A stretch of DNA of 64,000 nt from Varibaculum cambriense DSM 15806 (GTDB lineage: Bacteria; Actinomycetota; Actinomycetes; Actinomycetales; Actinomycetaceae), in assembly GCF_000420065.1 (NCBI RefSeq), contig NZ_ATUF01000002.1, forward strand, positions 744,001 through 808,000, in the 5' to 3' direction. The number at the start of each line of letters is the position of its first letter. Position 1 is the first letter of the stretch. Made by a program: the position numbers and the translations under genes. Below are positions 26,690 through 35,312 of the stretch, piece by piece. The notes under the pieces were generated by a model, which did not search any database, was not told the DNA's origin, and was given only the letters and a program-made list of their open reading frames with translations.

Positions 26690-27265
26690 TTAGAACGGCG
26701 GCTCGTTGTCGCCGTCGTCATCGCTGGTGGCAGGAGCAGCCCAGGGATTATCATCCGCAGCTGGTTGCGCCGTCGCCATAGAACCTGTTCCCAGGTTCTG
26801 GGCAGCGCCCTGATTGAATCCGCCACCTTGATTGAAATTGCCGGCTGGAGCGCCTGCGCCAAATCCGCCCTGTCCACCCTGATTGAATCCGCCTCCACCT
26901 GAGCGCGGAATCCGGGTAACCTGGGCTTGCGCATAACGCAAGGAAGGACCAATTTCATCGACTTGAATCTCTATTGAGGAACGATTCTGTCCATCCCGTT
27001 CCCAATTGCGTTGCTGCAAGCGACCGTGAACAATCACTCGCATCCCTTTGGTTAAAGATTCAGCGATATTTTCGGCCATTTCCCGCCACGCAGAACAGCG
27101 CAAGAACATGGCAGTGCCATCTTCCCACTGTCCAGATGCGCGATTATAGGTTCTGGGAGTGGAGGCCACGGTAAACGAAGCCACTGGTACCGATTGCGCG
27201 GTGTAGCGCAGCTCGGGATCTGCAGTCAGATTCCCAATAACCGTTATCTGGGTTTCTCCAGCCAT
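26690..27265 (-). CDS. ssb: Single-stranded DNA-binding protein
   Basis: 191-aa SSB: an N-terminal OB fold ([16 protein letters not shown], then [16 protein letters not shown]), a long Gly/Asn/Gln-rich flexible linker, and the acidic tip ending [10 protein letters not shown] that recruits partner proteins. It lies in the rpsF-ssb-rpsR operon, the standard order in actinobacteria. GAGAGGAAAA precedes the ATG. Confidence 0.97.
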   Translation of the reverse strand: MAGETQITVIGNLTADPELRYTAQSVPVASFTVASTPRTYNRASGQWEDGTAMFLRCSAWREMAENIAESLTKGMRVIVHGRLQQRNWERDGQNRSSIEIQVDEIGPSLRYAQAQVTRIPRSGGGGFNQGGQGGFGAGAPAGNFNQGGGFNQGAAQNLGTGSMATAQPAADDNPWAAPATSDDDGDNEPPF

Positions 27266-27285
27266 CTTTTTTCCTCTCCGCGACC

Positions 27286-27570
27286 TTAATCGCGCCGCAA
27301 CAACTTGGTACGCAAAACTGATTCGTTTAGCGACAGCTGCCGGGTTAGCTCTTCAGCAATCTGCGGGGTAGTGGTCATTTCAATAACCGCATAGATCCCT
27401 TCAGAGTATTTTTCAATCGGATATGCGAGGCGACGTTTGCCCCAAATATCGGTCGCGTCTACGCTTCCCCCATTAGCAGAAATCACGTTTAGTAGTTTCT
27501 CTAATGCCGGGGCTACGGTGCGCTCATCGATTTCGGGATTCAGGATCACCATCATCTCATATTTACGCAT
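27286..27570 (-). CDS. rpsF: 30S ribosomal protein S6
   Basis: 94-aa S6 protein, partner of S18. Opening [16 protein letters not shown] and the middle [20 protein letters not shown] are characteristic. First gene of the operon; AAAGGAGG precedes its ATG. The leader before it contains two hairpins that could serve S6:S18 autoregulation. Confidence 0.97.
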   Translation of the reverse strand: MRKYEMMVILNPEIDERTVAPALEKLLNVISANGGSVDATDIWGKRRLAYPIEKYSEGIYAVIEMTTTPQIAEELTRQLSLNESVLRTKLLRRD

Positions 27571-27576
27571 CTCAAC

Positions 27577-27647
27577 CCACCTCCTTTGGTCTAACGGCCA
27601 CGGTCCTTCCGTGGCAGGAGGGCTTATGCATACGACCCGAAGGTCGC
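27577..27647 (-). promoter_or_regulatory. rpsF leader with two hairpins, possible S6:S18 autoregulatory element
   Basis: On the minus strand a GCGACC-TTCG-GGTCGT hairpin (27632-27647) is followed by GCCACGG/CCGTGGC (27597-27603 with 27609-27615), then CCGTTAG and the ribosome-binding site AAAGGAGG. Many bacteria control this operon through binding of the S6:S18 complex to a leader hairpin with a conserved CCG. Position and the CCG fit; binding is not shown. Confidence 0.45.
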
Positions 27648-27782
27648 ACTACAGGATAACTTAGTTCGAAGTGCTATTTCTAGCCGTTATCTAACATTGT
27701 TAGGAAACGCTCGTTTTAAGCCACCAGCGGTGAAATTAACCGTTTATGGTGACTTTACGATTATTCCCAGCACCCCGCTACC

Positions 27783-30215
27783 CTACGGGCTAGGAACCGG
27801 CTGGGAAGGAGACGGTGAAACCGGCGGAGGGGAACTTGCACTCCGAGAAGTACTTGGAACTGTAAGCGGGTTACCTACGGTTTCTGGAGGGGGAGCTGAA
27901 GGGACTTCCGCAGTTTTATAGGGCGTATTCTTTTCGCTCGGTTTCACCTGATATTTACTGTTTTCGGCGGAAAATAAGGGTTCCGGCGCCAAATCTTTTA
28001 CTGCCTTCTTCATATAAGCCAACCATAACTTTGCTGGCCAAGTACTACCGGTTACTTCTCTCACCCCACCGAAGGGGGTAATCGATTCTTCTGCTCCATT
28101 TTTCCCTACCTGATACATGGACACTGCGGTGACCATCTGCGGTACATAACCTACGAACTGGGCGGAGCGGTTATCATTTGAAGATCCAGTTTTCGCTGCT
28201 ACGGGCCTACCTAGCCTTCCGGCGGTATCGCCGGTCCCCCCACTTTCAGTTACTGCCGCGAGGGCCTTGGTTAACTCGGAAATATTTTCTTCCTCAAACT
28301 GCCTATTACCAGCAGTATCAGCTTCGTAAAGAATATTGCCTGACGAATCAGTAACTTTTTCAATAATATGAGCTGTTCGTCGGATCCCCCCGGTAGCGAA
28401 AGTAGTATAGGCCTCTGCAATCTCTATATTATGGGGAGAACTAGTTCCCAACACTCCCAAAATCGAGTTTTTATCCAAACCCACAGTGTCCTTGGAATAA
28501 CCAGCGGCAATCGCCACCTGCCGGGTAGTGTCCATTCCGATTTCGCTATTTAACCGGACATAGGCAGTGTTAATCGAATATTTAGTAGCCTTCAAAAGGT
28601 CTACTTCCCCATAGGAGGCGCCTCCGTAGTTACCTACCCAGGCATCCTCTACTTTCATTGGTCCCGAACCATTGATACGCTCAGATAATTTGTGCCCATG
28701 TTCTAAGGCAGCTAACAGCGCAAATGGTTTAAAGGTTGACCCGGCTTGAGCTACATCCTGAGTTGCCGCATTCCGCTGAACTTTTTGATAATCTTCTCCC
28801 CCATATTCGGCTATTACCGCCCCAGTAGCGGTATCTATAGAGGTTGCGGCCACTCTTAATCCTGCGGGTTTTTGTTCCGGGAGGGTATTTATTGCCTCCT
28901 CCAACATTTTCTGTTTCTCGGGATCAATAGTGGTATAAATTTTGATCCCCGCCCGATCAATCTCATCTTCGTTATAGCCGATTTGTTTTACCAATTCCTG
29001 TCTTACATGCTGCAAAAGATACCCGGTAGTTCCCTTAAAATAGCTACCTTCTTGTTTCTTTTCCTGCACTTGCGGGAATACAGCGGCGTCCTTGTCGCTC
29101 TTTTTGATCATATGGTCAGTAGCCATGAGATTTAATACCCGCTGCCAACGTTGCTGGGCTTTTTCCGGACTAACTAGCGGATCCCAAGCATTAGGGGCGG
29201 GAATAATCCCGGCAAGTAGCGCTGATTCTGATAGATTCAGATCTTTAGCACTTTTACCAAAATAGGCATTAGCTGCTGCCTCTATCCCGTAGGCACCCCT
29301 ACCAAAATAGATGGTATTCAGGTAATCATTAAGAATTTTTTCTTTAGGTACCTGCCTATTTATCTTCAATGCCAATATGGTCTCTTTAAATTTTCCGGTA
29401 TATCCCGTATTTTTCCCGGTGTAATAGTTCTCTACATATTGTTGGGTGAGGGTAGAAGCTCCCTGGGTGGGCCGTCCTCGCACGTTATTCCAGAGGGCGC
29501 GGGCAATACCTTTAATATCAATCCCACTATTTTCATAGAAAGTGCGGTCTTCGCTGGCTACTACGGCATCACGAATATAGGTTTTTTCAAAAGACTTAGT
29601 ATCTACGATGGTACGGTTGCGTTCCGCAAACTTTCCCATCATCTTATTACTATCTCCCCAGTAGACGGTGGTGACCTGGGCATTAGCAAATTTTTGAGCC
29701 TCGGGTACTTCCAGGCGATAGTAGGCAATCAAAAAGGTAATACATCCGGCAATAATCGCCACCAAAATTAGCCCGGTTACTAGGCCCAGGATTCTCTTTA
29801 CCCACAGACCAACTCTGCTGCGAACGGGATTGTTTTTAACCTTAGGGTGCTTTTGTCTTGAAGTTTTATTGCTGGTAGCTGGCTTAGTCTTTTTATTGTT
29901 TATTCCTTTGACAGCCGCCTGACTTTTAACCCTATTTTTAGTCTGAGGAGACTTTACCGGAGATTTTGCATTTTTTGCGGAAGTGGAACGGGGCTTTCCA
30001 GCACTCTGCGGGATACTTGGCACTTTACGGGCAGCACTGGCACCTGGTTTAGTAGGGTGCCGATATTGATCCGGGTTTATAGGCGCGAAAATACGTTGAT
30101 CCCCTGCTTGTGCCCGTGCCTGGAGTTGCTCTTTTTCATGTTTGCGGCGCTCAGCTCGAGAGGAAAACTTCTGCTCTCCGGCTTTGTTGCCACGCGATGA
30201 GTGCTTTTCGGTCAT
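27783..30215 (-). CDS. Bifunctional penicillin-binding protein (class A, PonA-like)
   Basis: 810-aa class A PBP that polymerises and cross-links peptidoglycan. A ~135-residue Lys/Arg-rich cytoplasmic tail precedes one membrane helix (LGLVTGLILVAIIAGCITFL). The glycosyltransferase-51 domain follows, with catalytic-Glu motif ASEDRTFYE (~218) and QGASTLTQQYVEN. The transpeptidase domain has SxxK in GSTFKPF (~493), SxN in YSINTAYV and KTG in AAKTGSSNDN. A Pro/Ser-rich extracellular tail ends it. It stands in the ponA1 position next to rpsF, but directly downstream of dnaA. Confidence 0.93.
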   Translation of the reverse strand: MTEKHSSRGNKAGEQKFSSRAERRKHEKEQLQARAQAGDQRIFAPINPDQYRHPTKPGASAARKVPSIPQSAGKPRSTSAKNAKSPVKSPQTKNRVKSQAAVKGINNKKTKPATSNKTSRQKHPKVKNNPVRSRVGLWVKRILGLVTGLILVAIIAGCITFLIAYYRLEVPEAQKFANAQVTTVYWGDSNKMMGKFAERNRTIVDTKSFEKTYIRDAVVASEDRTFYENSGIDIKGIARALWNNVRGRPTQGASTLTQQYVENYYTGKNTGYTGKFKETILALKINRQVPKEKILNDYLNTIYFGRGAYGIEAAANAYFGKSAKDLNLSESALLAGIIPAPNAWDPLVSPEKAQQRWQRVLNLMATDHMIKKSDKDAAVFPQVQEKKQEGSYFKGTTGYLLQHVRQELVKQIGYNEDEIDRAGIKIYTTIDPEKQKMLEEAINTLPEQKPAGLRVAATSIDTATGAVIAEYGGEDYQKVQRNAATQDVAQAGSTFKPFALLAALEHGHKLSERINGSGPMKVEDAWVGNYGGASYGEVDLLKATKYSINTAYVRLNSEIGMDTTRQVAIAAGYSKDTVGLDKNSILGVLGTSSPHNIEIAEAYTTFATGGIRRTAHIIEKVTDSSGNILYEADTAGNRQFEEENISELTKALAAVTESGGTGDTAGRLGRPVAAKTGSSNDNRSAQFVGYVPQMVTAVSMYQVGKNGAEESITPFGGVREVTGSTWPAKLWLAYMKKAVKDLAPEPLFSAENSKYQVKPSEKNTPYKTAEVPSAPPPETVGNPLTVPSTSRSASSPPPVSPSPSQPVPSP

Positions 30216-30672
30216 AAGTACAGGTTAGCTTAGTAAAAGGGTTGCGCTACTCAAATTTCATAGGTAATAGCAACTTTTATTTGAGGTTGCTTCCCGGCCA
30301 TGGTGAATTATTTAAAAATTTTTATTTTTTATTTTTCTAGCAGTCATCACTACCTAGAATTCTCGGGATTATTATCTAAAGATGCAGCATATAAAGGTTT
30401 TGAACTTGTGAATTGGTAGTTAGATTTCTGGGGATGGTTTTGGGGACAGAGAAATATCTAGCAAGTTATTCCCGGTTTATGAACAATTTTGTAGTCACGA
30501 TCCCCAGATATACACAGGGTTATTCACAGGTGTGGAGAAACCAGCTCTAACCTGTAGTCATGAGAACTACATTTTTGTAGTTTTGCTGGTAGATGTATTT
30601 AAAAATAAAGGTAAAAAATCACTCAAAAGTTTCCTTAGGTAATGGGGTGGTTGAGTAAATCTATTGACTAAA
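30216..30672. other. Candidate oriC segment downstream of dnaA
   Basis: A 457-nt gene-free region between the dnaA stop and the PBP start. It contains an A/T run (30308-30340) that could be the unwinding element. DnaA boxes cluster at 30508-30539: TTATTCACA (30520-30528) matches TTWTNCACA exactly, while ATATACACA (30508-30516) and TTCTCCACA (minus, 30531-30539) differ at one position. In actinobacteria oriC normally follows dnaA, which favours this site, but the box number is low compared with Streptomyces. Confidence 0.5.
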
Positions 30673-32085
30673 TCACTTTGAGTGGCGGGCGGCTTGGCGA
30701 ATTTGGTTGGTTAATTCATTAACGTGATCAAAAATTTGGGGTTTGGACTTCATAAGTTGGGTGATCTTCTTATTGGCGTGCATTACCGTAGTGTGGTCGC
30801 GTCCTCCGAATTCCTTACCGATCTGCGGTAATGATAGCTCGGTAAGTTCCCGGCATAAGTACATGGCGATCTGGCGCGCCTCGGTTAGAGAACGTGAACG
30901 CGAAGGAGAGCATAAATCGTTAACGGTGGTTTCAAAATATCCAGCTGTTTGTGCCTTAATCAGAGCAGGGGTGATTTCTTGATCATTGGGATCAGAAACA
31001 ATATCTTTAAGCACCATTTCTGCTAGCTGTAGCGTCAAGGGTTGTTTAGTAAGGGAAGCGAAAGCAGTAACCCTAAGGAGGGCGCCCTCTAGTTCGCGGA
31101 TATTGATAGTAAAACGCGAGGCGATATAGGCCAAGACTTCCGAGGGAGCTTCCACTTTTTCCTGACGAATTTTGTTACGCAAAATAGCGATGCGAGTTTC
31201 TAAATCAGGAGGCTGCACATCGGTTAAAAGACCCCACTCAAAACGAGAACGTAGTCGCTCCTCGAATCCTTCTAATTTTTTGGGAGGAACATCGGAAGTA
31301 ATAACTACCTGCTTGTTGTCATTATGTAAGGAGTTAAAAGTATGGAAAAACTCCTCAATAGTTTGTTCTTTTCCCTGCAGGAACTGAATATCGTCAATCA
31401 TCAAAATATCGATATTGCGATAGCGCCTTTGGAATTCGTGGGCGCTGCCTTCGGAGACGGAATTGATGAAGTCGTTAGTGAATTCCTCAGAGTTTACATA
31501 ACGCACCTTGATATGGGGATAAAGGTTAAGTGCATAGTTACCGATGGCGTGGAGTAAATGAGTTTTACCCAGCCCGGAACCACCGTAAACAAACAGGGGA
31601 TTGTAGGCTTTGGCCGGAGCCTCCGCTACCGCGATCGCAGCGGCATGAGCGAAGCGATTAGAAGCGCCAATTACGAAGGACTCAAAAGTATATTTCGAGT
31701 TTAGACGACTTTCAAAAGGTTTTTTTACCGAGGAAGCGGGAGTAGATTTAGCGACGGTAGTTTCAGTCTTTTGGGGAAGAGGAGCAACCGTTTGTTGCTC
31801 GGAAGGATTAATGCTTTGTCCAGTATCCAGGGAAGGATCTACCGAGACCGCCAAAATTACGTCGCGAGAGGTAGCAACCGATAGTGATTCTCGTAAAAAA
31901 GGAGCTAAGCGGGTTTCAATAATTGACTTCGAATAGTTATTGGGAGTGGCAATAATAATGGTGTTTTCGTAGGTAGTTAAGGGTTTTGACATTCTTACGA
32001 AGGCCAGATCGGCTTGACCTACCTGTGGATTTTGTTTTAACTGTCGGATCGCGTCTTGCCAGACTGACTGTAGCGAACTTGACAT
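30673..32085 (-). CDS. dnaA: Chromosomal replication initiator DnaA
   Basis: 470-aa initiator AAA+ ATPase. It shows the N-terminal domain, a variable linker, Walker A GGSGLGKTHLL, Walker B region LMIDDIQFLQG, the FEERLRSRFEWGL box and the C-terminal helix-turn-helix GGRDHTTVMHA that reads DnaA boxes. ATG at 32085 is chosen over a TTG four codons upstream because GGAG stands 6-7 nt before it. It diverges from rpmH. Downstream of dnaA the usual dnaN is missing and a class A PBP follows. Confidence 0.98.
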   Translation of the reverse strand: MSSSLQSVWQDAIRQLKQNPQVGQADLAFVRMSKPLTTYENTIIIATPNNYSKSIIETRLAPFLRESLSVATSRDVILAVSVDPSLDTGQSINPSEQQTVAPLPQKTETTVAKSTPASSVKKPFESRLNSKYTFESFVIGASNRFAHAAAIAVAEAPAKAYNPLFVYGGSGLGKTHLLHAIGNYALNLYPHIKVRYVNSEEFTNDFINSVSEGSAHEFQRRYRNIDILMIDDIQFLQGKEQTIEEFFHTFNSLHNDNKQVVITSDVPPKKLEGFEERLRSRFEWGLLTDVQPPDLETRIAILRNKIRQEKVEAPSEVLAYIASRFTINIRELEGALLRVTAFASLTKQPLTLQLAEMVLKDIVSDPNDQEITPALIKAQTAGYFETTVNDLCSPSRSRSLTEARQIAMYLCRELTELSLPQIGKEFGGRDHTTVMHANKKITQLMKSKPQIFDHVNELTNQIRQAARHSK

Positions 32086-32148
32086 CAGTTTCTCCAAAAT
32101 TTCTAAACATCAATGTGACAGGCCACCCCCACGATGGGGATAGTAATG

Positions 32149-32177
32149 ATTCTAGGATAAAAACAGGTTATCCCCAA
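32149..32177 (-). promoter_or_regulatory. dnaA promoter
   Basis: On the minus strand TTGGGG (32172-32177), a 17-nt spacer and TAGAAT (32149-32154) give a well-spaced promoter with a leader of about 57 nt to the dnaA ATG. A DnaA-box-like TTATCCCCA (plus strand, 32168-32176) overlaps the -35, suggesting autorepression. Confidence 0.6.
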
Positions 32178-32200
32178 TCTGGGGAAAAGATTGTGGATAA
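32168..32200. promoter_or_regulatory. DnaA boxes upstream of dnaA
   Basis: TTATCCACA is present as an exact match on the minus strand at 32192-32200. One-mismatch sites flank it at 32168-32176 (TTATCCCCA, plus) and 32180-32188 (TTTTCCCCA, minus). The spacing is tight, and the group covers the upstream part of the dnaA promoter. Confidence 0.65.
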
Positions 32201-32370
32201 CTTACGTGGTTGTAGTTTTAACTCCGAATCCCTTCCCGCGTGCAAAAACTAGAGAAATTGAAATTTTTAAAAATAAAAAATTAACATCTTACAGCTTTGT
32301 AGTTTTTCTAAGTTCCACAGCTTAGAATCTATTGAGAAAAAAATAGTGTTCATAACCACTCAATAACTAT
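32201..32370. other. AT-rich intergenic DNA between dnaA and rpmH
   Basis: Part of the 398-nt divergent dnaA-rpmH gap. It contains A/T-rich runs at 32258-32284 and 32334-32344, but no gene and no further exact DnaA box. With the boxes at 32168-32200 it is the alternative or second half of a bipartite origin. Confidence 0.4.
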
Positions 32371-32399
32371 TTGACCTGGCAAAGCGCTATGCGTAGGCT
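32371..32399 (+). promoter_or_regulatory. rpmH operon promoter
   Basis: TTGACC (32371-32376), a 17-nt spacer and TAGGCT (32394-32399) form a good vegetative promoter. It leaves a leader of about 78 nt before the rpmH GTG. Confidence 0.65.
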
Positions 32400-32483
32400 T
32401 GCATATGTTGTCTAATCTAGGCTAAATGAAACTAAGATGCCGGAGTCTTATCCGGTGAGTGCATAACATTCAGGAGAACTAAA

Positions 32484-32621
32484 GTGACAAAGCGGACTTT
32501 TCAGCCGAATAACCGTCGCCGAGCCAAGAAACACGGATTCCGGGCAAGAATGCGTACCCGCGCAGGCCGCGCTATTATCGCTAATCGCCGGCGTAAGGGG
32601 CGCAAGGATCTTTCGGCCTAA
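32484..32621 (+). CDS. rpmH: 50S ribosomal protein L34
   Basis: 45-aa, very basic L34 with the family core [18 protein letters not shown] and the ending GRKDLSA. The GTG start has AGGAG 8-9 nt upstream. First gene of the rpmH-rnpA-yidD-yidC-khpB-rsmG cluster that diverges from dnaA in most bacteria. Confidence 0.97.
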   Translation: MTKRTFQPNNRRRAKKHGFRARMRTRAGRAIIANRRRKGRKDLSA

Positions 32622-32624
32622 AAC

Positions 32625-32978
32625 ATGTTGCCCCAGGCCAATCGCCTGAAGAAATCAGCCGATTTTTCCCAAGTTTTTCGGCGTGGCAATAGCGCTGGAA
32701 ACCAACTAATGGTGGTGCACCACCTACCCGACCAGTTAGGCACTGCGGAGCCGCTGGTCGGTTTCGTTGTACCAAAAAGAAACCTACCGCGGGCAGTAGA
32801 TAGAAATCGCATCAAGCGGCAATTGCGTGCTCTAAGTGCTGGGCGGATACAGAAGTTTGGTAGCGGTAGTATCACGGTGGTGCGCGCCCTCGGGAAAGCT
32901 AAAAATGCTTCCTACCCGCAACTAGGGGCAGCTTTGGATCAAGCTTTGGCTCGGGCGCAGGCGAAAGGGAAAAAGTGA
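32625..32978 (+). CDS. rnpA: Ribonuclease P protein component
   Basis: 117-aa protein subunit of RNase P, which matures tRNA 5' ends. Recognised from the start LPQANRLKKSADFSQVFRRG and the basic motif RNLPRAVDRNRIKRQLRA that contacts the RNA subunit. Three nt after rpmH, without its own clear ribosome-binding site, so translation is likely coupled. The catalytic RNA gene rnpB is not in this window. Confidence 0.95.
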   Translation: MLPQANRLKKSADFSQVFRRGNSAGNQLMVVHHLPDQLGTAEPLVGFVVPKRNLPRAVDRNRIKRQLRALSAGRIQKFGSGSITVVRALGKAKNASYPQLGAALDQALARAQAKGKK

Positions 32979-33301
32979 GCAAAAATCTGGGGCAGGCGAG
33001 TTTAGTTTTTTTAGTTCGCCTTTATCGGCGCTATATCTCTCCCCTGTTCCCGGCTCGCTGCAAGTACTATCCCACTTGTAGCACCTACGCGCTTACAGCC
33101 TTAAAAACGCACGGTGCCCTGAAAGGGAGCCTCCTTTCGGCTTGGAGACTGGTGCGTTGTAATCCTTTTTCCGATGGTGGGGTGGATTATCCACCAGAAA
33201 AAGGTAACTGGAAGAGCGCGCCCTATCACCAGATGACTTTAAGTGAACTCCAAGCACATTGGGCAAAGATAGATAACGCCACCATGTCTACTAGGGGATA
33301 A
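32975..33301 (+). CDS. yidD: Membrane protein insertion efficiency factor
   Basis: 108-aa YidD with the signature LYRRYISPLFPARCKYYPTC (Cys-rich) and the following ALKTHGALKGS and NPFSDGGVDYPP. It overlaps rnpA by 4 nt (GTGA). It assists YidC in inserting membrane proteins and lies between rnpA and yidC as usual. Confidence 0.95.
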   Translation: MSKNLGQASLVFLVRLYRRYISPLFPARCKYYPTCSTYALTALKTHGALKGSLLSAWRLVRCNPFSDGGVDYPPEKGNWKSAPYHQMTLSELQAHWAKIDNATMSTRG

Positions 33302-33320
33302 TAAGTAAAGGAGCATATTG

Positions 33321-34697
33321 ATGATGCTAAGTACGCAGCTGTTAGCGGCAGCAGCTAATCAACCCACTTCCGGCGGATGGTATGACACGGTTTTATACCC
33401 TTTCAAATGGGTCACCGCCTGGGTACTGGTAGGGATTCATAAAGGCTTAACGGTTCTGGGGTTACCGGAAGGTCCCGGGGTTACCTGGGTACTATCCATC
33501 GTGGTGTTGACCATCTTTGTGCGGCTGCTTATTATTCCGCTGTTTATTAAGCAGATTAAGTCGACGCGGGGCATGAGCGCGATCCAACCGCAGATCAAAA
33601 AGATCCAAGAAAAATATAAAGGTCGCAATGACCAGGTCTCTAAGCAGCAGATGAGCCAAGAAACTATGGCCTTGTACAAAGAGTACGGCGTTAATCCCAT
33701 GGCCTCATGTTTCCCCTTGCTGATTCAATTGCCGATTTTGGCGGCCCTGTATCGGGTGCTGTGGCAAATGCCGTTAATCGCTAAGAATCCGGGAGCCCAT
33801 ATTGGCGGTTTTGATTCCCAGTTAGCTTCGGAAATGGATAAATCCACAGTTTTCGGAGTTTATCTATCGGACACTTTCAACAACAGTGCTTCTAATCCCA
33901 CGACCACAAAAATTCTGATCATTGTGGCGGTAGTACTCTATGCCGGATTGATGTTCTTCCAACAGTTCATCAATATGCGGCGAAATATGAATGCCTCCAA
34001 TCCGCAGCAAATGCGGATGATGAAGATGATGGTCTACGTAATGCCCCTGATGACCGCCTGGTTTGGTTTCATTGTGCAGATTGGGGTGTTGGTTTATTTA
34101 GTAGTGACCATGGTGGTCAGCTTTATTCAACAGCTGTTCGTAATGCACTATCTGCCCACCCCTGGTTCTCCCGCGCACGATGCCCAAATGCGACGTCACC
34201 AGGAAAAATATGACAAGTTTAAAGAGGAAACGCTAGCGGAGTACAATCAGAAGCTTTCCGAAATGGGGCTAAGTGGCGACGACGTAGCTAAAGGAATGCG
34301 TCTTGAGGTTAAAGCCAATCGCAAGGGCGACGAGGATCCCTTCTCAGGATTAGAAAATGGAGAGCAACTGCGTGAAGGAGTGGCGCTCCACAAGGAAACC
34401 CAGGATCGGCTGCATAAGAAAGCTCAAGATCTCGAGCTAGAAGAAAAACCAAAGAAGCCCCTAAAACAATCGCGGATGATGGCAGCACTACAGAAGAAAG
34501 CTGAAGAGCAGCAAGCTGCCATCAAACCAAGTACCCGTAATGCCCAGGCGCAACCGAAGAGGTTAACTCGGGCTCAGCGTGATGCCCAAGCTAAACGGCG
34601 TCGGCAAGCCGGCCAGCTAAGTGAGCAAGAAAAAGCGAAACGCCGGCAGGCACGCAGGAAGAATAATGCGAATAAAAATCGGGGTAAGAACCGATAG
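33321..34697 (+). CDS. yidC: Membrane protein insertase YidC/Oxa1
   Basis: 458-aa insertase. Short-form actinobacterial topology: helices beginning WVLSIVVLTIFVRLLIIPLF, the cytoplasmic hairpin SAIQPQIKKIQEKY, YGVNPMASCFPLLIQLPIL, two more helices and a ~150-residue Lys/Arg-rich C-terminal tail that should touch the ribosome. ATG 33321 is preferred over a TTG one codon earlier because AAGGAG lies 8 nt before it. Confidence 0.96.
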   Translation: MMLSTQLLAAAANQPTSGGWYDTVLYPFKWVTAWVLVGIHKGLTVLGLPEGPGVTWVLSIVVLTIFVRLLIIPLFIKQIKSTRGMSAIQPQIKKIQEKYKGRNDQVSKQQMSQETMALYKEYGVNPMASCFPLLIQLPILAALYRVLWQMPLIAKNPGAHIGGFDSQLASEMDKSTVFGVYLSDTFNNSASNPTTTKILIIVAVVLYAGLMFFQQFINMRRNMNASNPQQMRMMKMMVYVMPLMTAWFGFIVQIGVLVYLVVTMVVSFIQQLFVMHYLPTPGSPAHDAQMRRHQEKYDKFKEETLAEYNQKLSEMGLSGDDVAKGMRLEVKANRKGDEDPFSGLENGEQLREGVALHKETQDRLHKKAQDLELEEKPKKPLKQSRMMAALQKKAEEQQAAIKPSTRNAQAQPKRLTRAQRDAQAKRRRQAGQLSEQEKAKRRQARRKNNANKNRGKNR

Positions 34698-34732
34698 GAT
34701 CATTGCAGATAGCTAAGAGAGGAATAGGTGCC

Positions 34733-35257
34733 ATGAGTGAAGAAGCATCTGCGGAACGAGTTGCCGCATTGGAAGAAGAGGGCGATATCGCCGCTGATTA
34801 TTTAGAAGAGCTGCTCGATATTGCGGATCTAGGTGGAGATCTCGAAATTGATGTAGAACATGATCGCGCCAGTGTCGATATTGTGGCTGATGCGCAAGAT
34901 CTAAATGATCTGCAACGTCTAGTGGGCAAAGAGGGCGAAGTTTTAGAGTCCTTACAGGATTTAACTCGCCTGGCAGTTTCTCAAAAAACGGGAGAACATT
35001 CTCGGTTGATGTTGGATATTGCCGGTTATCGGCAAGAACGTAAACAAGAGTTACGCTCTATTGCGGAAGAGGCCATCACCAAGGCTAAAACCACGGGTGA
35101 GCCGGTGCGGTTGGAGCCGATGAATCCGTTTGAGCGCAAGGTTTGTCACGACGTGGCCGCCGAAGAAGGCGTGTATTCGGGTTCGCAGGGGCAGGCTCCC
35201 AACCGGGCAGTGGTTATTTATCCGGATGCTTCTGGTCCGGAAGCAGAAGAAGAATAG
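34733..35257 (+). CDS. khpB: KH/R3H RNA-binding protein Jag/KhpB
   Basis: 174-aa protein with a KH domain (loop VGKEGEVLESLQ) and a C-terminal R3H domain (NPFERKVCHDVAAEE). The N-terminal Jag_N domain of firmicute homologues is absent, as usual for actinobacteria. KhpB binds RNA and influences cell elongation and division in other bacteria. ATG 34733 follows AGAGGAATAGG; a longer frame from 34703 lacks a signal. Confidence 0.92.
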   Translation: MSEEASAERVAALEEEGDIAADYLEELLDIADLGGDLEIDVEHDRASVDIVADAQDLNDLQRLVGKEGEVLESLQDLTRLAVSQKTGEHSRLMLDIAGYRQERKQELRSIAEEAITKAKTTGEPVRLEPMNPFERKVCHDVAAEEGVYSGSQGQAPNRAVVIYPDASGPEAEEE

Positions 35258-35312
35258 TTCTCGCGATGTCGACAATATCTCGTGGATTTTGTCTGATTGG
35301 TACTAATAGATT

